Assembly (NCBI GenBank): GCA_964574335.1
Contig: CAZNNH010000065.1
Location: forward strand, 1-30,562
Direction of reading: 5' to 3'
DNA: 30,562 bases
From: CAZNNH01 sp964574335
GTDB taxonomy: Bacteria; Acidobacteriota; Vicinamibacteria; Fen-336
Part shown: in pieces, positions 22,979 through 30,562 of the stretch
Layout of the letters: every line of letters begins with the position of its first letter
Position numbering within the stretch: position 1 is the stretch's first letter
Notes under the pieces: model-generated
What the model saw: only the letters and a program-made list of their open reading frames with translations
What the model was told of the DNA's origin: nothing
Databases searched by the model: none
Translations under genes and position numbers: made by a program

Positions 22979-25291
22979 ATGCTGCCCTCTGTCCTGATCC
23001 TGTTCCTGACGGCAGCCATCGCTCCGTGGGCCCACCGGGCGCTCGGGCGACGGGCCGGCGTGGTGCTGGCCGTGGTTCCGGCGCTGCTCTTCGCCCGCCT
23101 GACCCGCTTCTTCGTGGCGATCGGCTCCGGGCAGGCTCAGGTCTGGGCACGGGACTGGGTGCCCGGGCTCGGGGTCCGGCTGGCCTTCCGGTTGGACGGG
23201 CTGTCGCTGCTCTTCGCCTTGCTGGTCACCGGCATCGGCGCCCTGGTGCTCGTCTACGGAGGCGGCTACCTGAAGGGCGACCCACGGTTGCCCCGCTTCT
23301 ACGCCGCTATCCTCTTCTTCATGGCGGCCATGCTGGGCCTGGTGCTGGCGGACGATGCCTTGTGCCTGTTCGTCTTCTGGGAGCTCACCACCGTCAGCTC
23401 CTACCTGCTGGTCGGCTTCGACCACCAGAAGGAAGAGGCCCGGAAGGCGGCGCTTCAGGCACTCTTCGTGACCGGCGGCGGCGGCCTTTCGCTCCTGGCC
23501 GGCCTGCTCCTGCTCGGCCAGATGGCGGGGACGCTGCAGCTCTCCGCCCTGGCGGGGCAGGCGGAGGCGATCCAGGCCCACCCCCTCTACCTGCCGGCCC
23601 TGCTGCTGATCCTGGTCGGGGCCTTCACCAAGTCGGCTCAGTTCCCGTTCCACTTCTGGCTGCCGGGGGCCATGTCCGCTCCCAGCCCGGTGAGCGCGTA
23701 CCTGCACTCGGCCACCATGGTGAAGGCCGGCATCTACCTGCTGGCCCGTCTCAACCCGGCCCTCGGTGGGACCGACGCCTGGCACTACCTGGTGATCGCG
23801 ACCGGGACCGCCACCCTGCTCACCGGCGCGCTCCTGGCCTACGGCCAGAGCGACCTCAAGCGCCTGCTCGCCTACACCACGGTGAGCGGCCTCGGGACGC
23901 TGACCCTCCTGCTGGGCATCTCGACCGAGCTGTCGGCGCGGGCGGCCATGGTCTTCCTGCTCGTCCACGCCCTGTACAAGGCGGCGCTCTTCCTCGGGGT
24001 GGGGGCGATCGACCACGAGGCGGGGACGCGCGACGTGCGGCTGCTCGGCGGCCTGGCGCGGGTCATGCCGCTGACGGCTTTCGCGATCGTCGTCTCCTCG
24101 CTCTCGATGGCGGGGCTTCCGCCGCTGTTCGGGTTCGTGGCCAAGGAGCTGTTCTACGAGGCCAAGCGGGAGGCGCCACGGGCGGGCGAGCTCCTGACCC
24201 TGGCCAGCTTCCTGGGCAGTGCGTTGGTGGCCGCTGCCGCCGGCCTCGTCGGCTATCGGCCCTTCTTCGGGCGGCCGCGCGCAACGCCGGCGCGCGCCCA
24301 CGAAGCCAAGCCGGCGTTGTGGCTGGGACCGGTTCTGCTCGCCTCGCTGAGCGTGGCCCTCGGCCTCTTCCCCGATCTGCTGGCGGTGCCCCTCATCCAG
24401 GCGGCGGCCAGCGCCGTGCGCGGCGAGCACACCGAGGTCGTGCTGGGCCCCTGGATCGGTCTGAGCCCGGCCTTCGTGCAGAGCCTGCTCATGCTGGCGG
24501 CTGGCGCCGTTCTCTACGGGCTCCACGACCGAGCGCTTCGCCTCGCCGGTTCGCTCGGTGGGAGGCTCGCCGGCTGGGGGCCGGCGCGGGCGTACCAGGC
24601 GCTGCTGGCGACTGTCGCGGCGGTGGCCAAGGCTCAGACGCGCGTCCTGCAGAACGGCGTGCTGGGCCGCTACCTGCTGGTGACGATCGGCACCGCCGTG
24701 GCGCTCGGGGGCTACGCGTTCCTGACACGAGCAGGCGTCGTCCCCGTGGCCCTCGAGCCGGTCGGCGCGGGCGAAGCGCTGGTGGCGGCGGTGGTGGCCG
24801 CCGGTGCGCTGGCGATGCTGCGGGCAGAAACGCTGCTGGCTGCGGTTTTCGCATTGGGCGTCGTCGGGTACGGCGTGGCCGTGGTCTTCCTGCTGTTCGG
24901 CGGACCCGACCTCGCCCTCACCCAGCTCGCCATCGAGACGCTCTCGGTGCTGCTGTTCGTGCTGGTGCTGCGACGGTTGCCCCGGTTCCGGCGGCTCTCC
25001 TCCCGTGGCGAACGCCTGCTCGACGGCGTGGTGGCCGCCTCGGGCGGCCTCTTCGTCACCGCGCTGGTCCTCGCCGCCACCGCCGCACCTCACCCGAGCC
25101 CGCTGCGGGACTACTTCGGCGCCCAGAGCCTGGCGCTGGCCAAGGGCCGAAACGTGGTGAACGTCATCCTGGTGGACTTCCGCGGCTTCGACACGCTGGG
25201 CGAGATCACCGTCCTGGCGGTGGCGGCGCTGGGAGTCGCGGCGCTTCTGCGCCTGCGGGCCGGCTCGCCGGGCAACCGAGGGGCGAGGTAG
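22979..25291 (+). CDS. mrpA: Na+/H+ antiporter subunit A (Mrp/Mnh)
   Basis: The protein is 770 residues, close to the roughly 800 usual for MrpA. It is the large NuoL-like subunit of the multisubunit Mrp cation/proton antiporter in the cytoplasmic membrane. Key regions visible are FWELTTVSSYLLVGF (membrane glutamate), AQFPFHFWLPGAMSAPSPVSAYLHSATMVK in two parts (proton-path Lys/His), and HALYKAALFLGVGAIDHE. The C-terminal portion adds the MbhD-like segment (FALGVVGYGVAVVFLLFGG, then DLALTQLAIETLSVLLFVL) and an MbhE-like segment (NVVNVILVDFRGFDTLGE). I chose ATG 22979; GTG 22973 is in frame. Only 12 nt separate it from the tRNA-Gln CCA end, leaving no room for an ordinary leader if the tRNA is processed out. 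mrpB starts at the next base after its stop. Confidence 0.95.
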   Translation: MLPSVLILFLTAAIAPWAHRALGRRAGVVLAVVPALLFARLTRFFVAIGSGQAQVWARDWVPGLGVRLAFRLDGLSLLFALLVTGIGALVLVYGGGYLKGDPRLPRFYAAILFFMAAMLGLVLADDALCLFVFWELTTVSSYLLVGFDHQKEEARKAALQALFVTGGGGLSLLAGLLLLGQMAGTLQLSALAGQAEAIQAHPLYLPALLLILVGAFTKSAQFPFHFWLPGAMSAPSPVSAYLHSATMVKAGIYLLARLNPALGGTDAWHYLVIATGTATLLTGALLAYGQSDLKRLLAYTTVSGLGTLTLLLGISTELSARAAMVFLLVHALYKAALFLGVGAIDHEAGTRDVRLLGGLARVMPLTAFAIVVSSLSMAGLPPLFGFVAKELFYEAKREAPRAGELLTLASFLGSALVAAAAGLVGYRPFFGRPRATPARAHEAKPALWLGPVLLASLSVALGLFPDLLAVPLIQAAASAVRGEHTEVVLGPWIGLSPAFVQSLLMLAAGAVLYGLHDRALRLAGSLGGRLAGWGPARAYQALLATVAAVAKAQTRVLQNGVLGRYLLVTIGTAVALGGYAFLTRAGVVPVALEPVGAGEALVAAVVAAGALAMLRAETLLAAVFALGVVGYGVAVVFLLFGGPDLALTQLAIETLSVLLFVLVLRRLPRFRRLSSRGERLLDGVVAASGGLFVTALVLAATAAPHPSPLRDYFGAQSLALAKGRNVVNVILVDFRGFDTLGEITVLAVAALGVAALLRLRAGSPGNRGAR

Positions 25292-25705
25292 ATGGGCTCC
25301 TCGATCCTCCGCTCCACTTCCCGCTTCCTGGTCCCCCTGATGCTGCTCTTCTCCGTCTTCCTGCTCGTACGTGGGCACAACCAGCCGGGGGGAGGCTTCG
25401 TCGGCGGCCTGGTGGCCGCCACCGCCTTCGCCCTGGTGCTGCTCGCGGAAGGGCTCGGGATGGCGCGCCGGCTGCTGCGGCTCGAGCCCCTCTCGCTGGT
25501 GGGGACCGGGCTGCTGGTGGCCCTGGTCTCGGGGTTGCCCCCGCTCCTCGGAGGACGAGCCTTCATGACCGGCCAGTGGCTCGACGCCTCACTGCCCGTG
25601 GTCGGGAAGCTGGGCTCGCCGGTGGTGTTCGACGTGGGCGTCTACCTGGTGGTGCTGGGGATCGTGCTCTCGATCCTCTTCGCGCTCGCGGAGGAGGAAA
25701 CGTGA
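25292..25705 (+). CDS. mrpB: Na+/H+ antiporter subunit B
   Basis: This 137-residue integral membrane protein carries the conserved MrpB signature RGHNQPGGGFVGGLVAATAF and has about four transmembrane helices. It is a structural subunit of the Mrp complex, needed with the other six for Na+(K+)/H+ exchange. Its ATG directly abuts the mrpA stop, with a purine-rich GGGGCGAGG just upstream. Its stop overlaps the mrpC start (GTGA). It is the stand-alone B subunit, in addition to the MbhD/MbhE-like tail of MrpA. Confidence 0.95.
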   Translation: MGSSILRSTSRFLVPLMLLFSVFLLVRGHNQPGGGFVGGLVAATAFALVLLAEGLGMARRLLRLEPLSLVGTGLLVALVSGLPPLLGGRAFMTGQWLDASLPVVGKLGSPVVFDVGVYLVVLGIVLSILFALAEEET

Positions 25706-26049
25706 CGGTCCTGCTCGCCGTCGTCATCGGCCTCCTCTACGCGTCCGGGCTCTACCTGATGATGCGCCGGAGCGTGGTGAAGCTGGTGCTGGGCCTGGCC
25801 CTGCTGGGCCACGCCGCCAACCTCCTCATCTTCACGGTGGGCGGGCTGTCGCGGGCTGGCGCTCCCATCATCGCCGAGGGCGCCGAGCGGCTGGTGCCGC
25901 CCCACGCCGACCCGGTCCCCCAGGCCCTGGTGCTGACCGCGATCGTGATCGGCTTCGGCGTGCAGGCCTTCGCCCTGGTGCTGGTCAAGCGGGTCTACCG
26001 GGAGACCGGTACCGACGACGTCAACGCCCTCCGGTCCACCGACGCATGA
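25702..26049 (+). CDS. mrpC: Na+/H+ antiporter subunit C
   Basis: This 115-residue protein is homologous to NuoK, with three transmembrane helices. Landmarks are YLMMRRSVVKLVLGLALLGH (helix 2 with the typical acidic-free Mrp version), HAANLLIFTVGG and DPVPQALVLTAIVIGFGVQA. The last of these is the highly conserved C-subunit motif. The GTG start at 25702 overlaps the mrpB stop by 4 nt and is preceded by GAGGAGG. The stop overlaps the mrpD start (ATGA). This start is shorter than the long open frame running through mrpA and mrpB in another phase, which is not a gene. Confidence 0.95.
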   Translation: MTVLLAVVIGLLYASGLYLMMRRSVVKLVLGLALLGHAANLLIFTVGGLSRAGAPIIAEGAERLVPPHADPVPQALVLTAIVIGFGVQAFALVLVKRVYRETGTDDVNALRSTDA

Positions 26050-27536
26050 CGGCCCTGGTCGCGCTTCCGGTGCTGGTCCCTCTGGCCACGGCGATCGTCT
26101 GCCTGCTGCTGCGCCGCTCTCTCCGGGCCCAGCGGCTGGCCAGCCTGGCGGGGTCCCTCGGCCTGCTGGTGGCGGCCGCGGCACTGCTCCACCGCGTCTC
26201 GGCGGCGGGGATCCAGGTGATGCAGATGGGGGCCTGGCCGGCGCCCTTCGGGATCGGCCTGGTGGCCGACCTGCTGGCGGCGATCCTGGTGGCGGTGACG
26301 GGCCTGATCGGGCTCGCGGTCGCCGTCTACTCCCTCGGATCGATCGACGAGGCGCGAGAGCGCCACGGCTACCACCCGCTCTTCCACGTCCTGCTCTTGG
26401 GGGTGTGCGCGGCGTTCCTGACCGGCGATCTCTTCAACCTTTACGTGGCTTTCGAGGTGATGCTGATGGCCTCGTTCGTGCTGCTGTCGCTCGGTGGCGA
26501 GCGGGCCCAGCTCGAGGGAGCCGTCAAGTACGTCACGCTGAACCTCCTCTCCTCGGCGATCTTCCTGGCGGCGGTGGGCGTGCTCTACGGTGTCACCGGG
26601 ACGCTGAGCCTGGCCGACCTGGCGCTCGCCGTCCAGCGTGGCAGCGTGTCCTTTCCGGTCACCGCGCTCGCTTGCCTGCTGCTGGTGGCCTTCGGCATCA
26701 AGGCGGCGGTCTTTCCGCTGTTCTTCTGGCTCCCGGCCTCGTACCACACGCCGCCGGTGGCGGTGTCGGCGCTCTTCGCCGGGCTGCTCACCAAGGTCGG
26801 CGTGTACGCGCTGATCCGGGCCTTCACTCTGGTCTTCACCGGCGACGCCGCCTTCACCCATGGCCTGATCCTGGTCTGTGCGGGGCTCACGATGGTGACC
26901 GGCGTGCTGGGCGCTGCGGCTCAGTTCGAGTTCCGCCGTGTGCTGTCCTTCCACATCGTCAGCCAGATCGGCTACATCGTCCTGGGCCTCGGGATCTTCA
27001 CGCCGCTGGCCCTGGCCGGCACCGTCTTCTACCTGATGCACCACATCGTGGTGAAGACCAACCTCTTCCTGGTGAGCGGCATCGTCCGGCGGCTCGGCGG
27101 GACCCTGGAGCTGGGAGGCCTCGGCGGGCTCTACCGGACACGGCCCGGCCTGGCCCTGCTCTTCCTCGTGCCCGCCTTCTCTCTCGCCGGCATCCCGCCG
27201 CTCTCCGGGTTCTGGGGCAAGCTGGTCCTGGTGAAGGCGGGCCTCGATGCCGGCCACTACCTGGTCACCACGGTCGCCTTGGGGGTCAGCCTGCTCACTC
27301 TCTTTTCGATGACGAAGCTGTGGAACGAGGCCTTCTGGAAGGACGCGCCGCAGCCGCCCGGGCAGGATCGCATCCCCTGGACGCTGCTCGGTCCAGTGGT
27401 CGCCCTGGCCACCCTCACGCTGGCGCTGGGTCTCGGCGCGGGGCCCGCCTTCGACCTGGCCCACCGGGCGGCCGCGCAGCTCGCCGACCCGGCCCAGTAC
27501 ATCCAGGCGGTGCTCGGACCGGGGGCCCGGCCATGA
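26046..27536 (+). CDS. mrpD: Na+/H+ antiporter subunit D
   Basis: This 496-residue NuoM/NuoN-like subunit with about 14 transmembrane helices is the second large antiporter-like subunit. Visible functional sites are the glutamate in LYVAFEVMLMASFVLLSLGG, the lysine in the stretch FFWLPASYHTPPVAVSALFA then GLLTKVGVYALIR, and HHIVVKTNLFLVSG. The C-terminal helices (PAFSLAGIPPLSGFWGKL) are typical of the family. It overlaps mrpC and mrpE by ATGA four-base overlaps, so subunit stoichiometry is probably set by translational coupling. Confidence 0.95.
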   Translation: MTALVALPVLVPLATAIVCLLLRRSLRAQRLASLAGSLGLLVAAAALLHRVSAAGIQVMQMGAWPAPFGIGLVADLLAAILVAVTGLIGLAVAVYSLGSIDEARERHGYHPLFHVLLLGVCAAFLTGDLFNLYVAFEVMLMASFVLLSLGGERAQLEGAVKYVTLNLLSSAIFLAAVGVLYGVTGTLSLADLALAVQRGSVSFPVTALACLLLVAFGIKAAVFPLFFWLPASYHTPPVAVSALFAGLLTKVGVYALIRAFTLVFTGDAAFTHGLILVCAGLTMVTGVLGAAAQFEFRRVLSFHIVSQIGYIVLGLGIFTPLALAGTVFYLMHHIVVKTNLFLVSGIVRRLGGTLELGGLGGLYRTRPGLALLFLVPAFSLAGIPPLSGFWGKLVLVKAGLDAGHYLVTTVALGVSLLTLFSMTKLWNEAFWKDAPQPPGQDRIPWTLLGPVVALATLTLALGLGAGPAFDLAHRAAAQLADPAQYIQAVLGPGARP

Positions 27537-28000
27537 TCCTCGAGCTCGTCTGCCTCGCCCTCTTCTGGATGGCCCTCACCGGCGACGCCTCTCCGGCCGC
27601 CGTCTGCTTCTCCCTGGTCCTGGGCTGGGTGCTGCTGCGCCTGGCGCGGCCGCTCGGCGGCGAGGGTTTCCGTCGGGTACGCGTGATGCGCCTCCCCGGC
27701 TTCCTGCTCTTCCTCGCCTGGGAGGTGCTGGTCGCCAACCTCAAGGTGGCGGCGGCGGTCTTGTCTCCGACGGGCCGACTGCGGCCGGCGATCGTCGCCG
27801 TCCCCCTGCTGCTGGATCGGGAGGCGGAGATCGCCCTGCTCGCCAACCTGATCACGCTCACCCCCGGCACGCTGAGCCTCGCGGTCTCACCCGAACGGCG
27901 CACCCTCTACGTCCACGCGATGGCGACCGAGGGCCCCGACCATCTGCGACGGGAGATCCAGCGGGGCTTCGAGCGGCGGATCCTCGAGGTGTTCCGGTGA
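27533..28000 (+). CDS. mrpE: Na+/H+ antiporter subunit E
   Basis: This 155-residue protein has two or three N-terminal hydrophobic segments, a conserved WEVLVANLKVAAAVL helix and the family signature ANLITLTPGTLSLAV, followed by a cytoplasmic tail with LYVHAM. MrpE is a small accessory subunit specific to Mrp complexes, without a complex I counterpart. The ATG overlaps the mrpD stop (ATGA), and its own TGA overlaps the mrpF GTG start. Confidence 0.95.
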   Translation: MILELVCLALFWMALTGDASPAAVCFSLVLGWVLLRLARPLGGEGFRRVRVMRLPGFLLFLAWEVLVANLKVAAAVLSPTGRLRPAIVAVPLLLDREAEIALLANLITLTPGTLSLAVSPERRTLYVHAMATEGPDHLRREIQRGFERRILEVFR

Positions 28001-28269
28001 GCCTGTCCGCCGCCGGCGCAGGCGCCGCGCTCCTGGTGATCGGCATCGCGGCGCTGCTCGCCGTCTTGCGCCTGGTGCGGGGCCCCGACCTGGCCAACCG
28101 TGTGGTCGCCCTCGACCTGTTGAGTGTCCTCGGCGTGGGCTTCGCGGCGGCGGCGGCCGTGCTCTACGAGGACGCCGTCTATCTCGACGTGGCCCTGATC
28201 CTGGCCCTGATCGCCTTCCTGGGCACGGTGGCCTTCGCCCGGTACGCCGAGACCGGAGGGGATGAGTGA
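27997..28269 (+). CDS. mrpF: Na+/H+ antiporter subunit F
   Basis: This 90-residue, three-helix membrane protein has the MrpF landmarks VRGPDLANRVVALDLLSVLG and a C-terminal YLDVALILALIAFLGTVAFA (conserved Asp in the membrane). It starts with GTG at 27997 overlapping the mrpE stop and ends with a TGA that overlaps the mrpG GTG. Its length is normal for the family. Confidence 0.94.
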   Translation: MSLSAAGAGAALLVIGIAALLAVLRLVRGPDLANRVVALDLLSVLGVGFAAAAAVLYEDAVYLDVALILALIAFLGTVAFARYAETGGDE

Positions 28270-28622
28270 GCGCCCTGGCCCCGATCCTGCTCGTCCTCGG
28301 GACCCTCTTCATGCTGCTGGCCGCCATCGGCCTGCTGCGCCTTCCCGACGTCTACCTGCGGATGTCGGCGGCGTCGAAGGCCTCGACCCTGGGCGCCTCG
28401 CTGGTCCTCCTGGGCGCGGCCGTGCACTTCGGCAGCCTGGCCGTCGCCGGCCGTGCCGTGGCGATCGTGGCCTTCCTGTTCCTGACCGCGCCGGTGGCGG
28501 CCCAGGTGATCGGTCGCGCCGCCCACCGCCGCGGCAGCCCGCTGTGGCCGGGCACGACCGTGGACGAGCTGGCCGCCTCGGCCCAGGGCCGGGAGCGAGG
28601 AACGCCGCCGCAGCCGGGGTAG
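28266..28622 (+). CDS. mrpG: Na+/H+ antiporter subunit G
   Basis: This 118-residue, three-helix protein has the MrpG signature LGLLRLPDVYLRMSA-like sequence (IGLLRLPDVYLRMSAASK) followed by ASLVLLGAAVHFG and FLTAPVAAQVIGRAAHR. It is the last gene of a complete A-to-G Mrp operon in canonical order. Its TAG stop codon is at the same time the first three bases of a TAGACT hexamer that probably serves as the -10 of the aconitase gene. Confidence 0.94.
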   Translation: MSALAPILLVLGTLFMLLAAIGLLRLPDVYLRMSAASKASTLGASLVLLGAAVHFGSLAVAGRAVAIVAFLFLTAPVAAQVIGRAAHRRGSPLWPGTTVDELAASAQGRERGTPPQPG

Positions 28623-28625
28623 ACT
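28620..28625 (+). promoter_or_regulatory. Putative -10 (TAGACT) of the aconitase gene
   Basis: TAGACT overlaps the mrpG stop codon and would start transcription near 28632, with a leader of about 40 nt containing a strong hairpin and an AGAGGG ribosome site. No good -35 is visible 17 nt upstream. Confidence 0.45.
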
Positions 28626-28634
28626 CAAGGGTCC

Positions 28635-28653
28635 CGGGGGCCGCCGGCCCCCG
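28635..28653 (+). other. Perfect 8-bp GC hairpin between mrpG and acnA
   Basis: CGGGGGCC, a 3-base loop GCC and GGCCCCCG form a perfect stem. It has no T-run, so it is not a classical intrinsic terminator. It could weakly terminate the mrp transcript or structure the aconitase 5' leader. Confidence 0.5.
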
Positions 28654-28672
28654 AACCGGCTGAGAGGGAATC

Positions 28673-30562
<1,890 letters not shown>

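Noticed and set aside
22970..25378. 802-residue minus-strand open frame opposite mrpA
   Set aside because: It lies entirely antisense to a clear mrpA gene, is highly charged and low-complexity (Gln, Arg, Glu, Gly), and is open only because stop-complement codons are rare in GC-rich DNA.
23026..25701. Long plus-strand open frame ending in mrpC
   Set aside because: Only the last 348 nt (from GTG 25702) are mrpC; the rest is an out-of-frame shadow of mrpA and mrpB rich in Arg, Pro and Gly.
22979..27536. Complex I (nuoL/nuoM) or Mbh hydrogenase operon
   Set aside because: The full A-to-G order, with mrpE, mrpF and mrpG and no hydrogenase or quinone-module genes, identifies a Mrp antiporter.

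Overview
The window is very GC-rich (by eye around 70%), densely coded bacterial DNA with frequent GTG and TTG starts. Two secreted proteins have lipobox cysteines followed by Gly-rich and Thr/Pro-rich linkers, and a complete mrpA-G operon is present. This fits a high-GC, probably Gram-negative lineage with a myxobacterial, Binatota-like or acidobacterial flavour. Nothing in the window fixes the phylum. There is no phage, transposon or CRISPR signature; it reads as ordinary chromosome.

Layout. (1) 1-6953: surface-glycan type genes. A radical SAM protein cut by the left edge is coupled to a GT4 glycosyltransferase and to a large membrane protein whose C-terminus looks like an ILEI/FAM3 (PANDER-like) domain. 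A GT-C (PMT-like) glycosyltransferase converges on them. (2) 7017-11153: a three-domain enzyme (APH-type kinase, M23 metallopeptidase, class III aminotransferase), then a D-cysteine desulfhydrase-like PLP enzyme with its own promoter. (3) 10899-13343 (minus): a GT-C-like membrane protein with a helical repeat tail, which runs 255 nt into the facing gene without a stop. (4) 13436-16677: an ICMT-type membrane methyltransferase, a lipoprotein made of two copies of an unrecognised four-cysteine domain, and a sulfatase lipoprotein. (5) 16897-19037: an exported M28 peptidase coupled to a second ICMT-type methyltransferase. (6) 19065-22821 (minus): a YkgJ-type cysteine-cluster protein, a choice-of-anchor-I beta-propeller lipoprotein and an exported MBL-fold hydrolase. 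(7) 22893-28622: tRNA-Gln(CUG) followed within 12 nt by the whole Mrp Na+/H+ antiporter operon. (8) 28673-end: aconitase (acnA), cut by the right edge.

Regulation. A TAGACT-like -10 element recurs. At the tRNA it lies 17 nt from a TTGACG -35, which identifies it as the housekeeping -10. Very similar TAnnnT hexamers sit only 6-10 nt before four start codons that lack a clear ribosome binding site (GTG 6953, ATG 10110, TTG 13343, GTG 22821). This suggests leaderless transcription is common here. Other genes (sulfatase, M28 peptidase, acnA) have ordinary leaders with Shine-Dalgarno sequences.

The least explained items are the three-domain kinase/peptidase/aminotransferase, the duplicated four-cysteine lipoprotein, the PANDER-like domain on a membrane protein, and the tRNA-led Mrp operon. 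I see no clearly new defence-type or mobile system.
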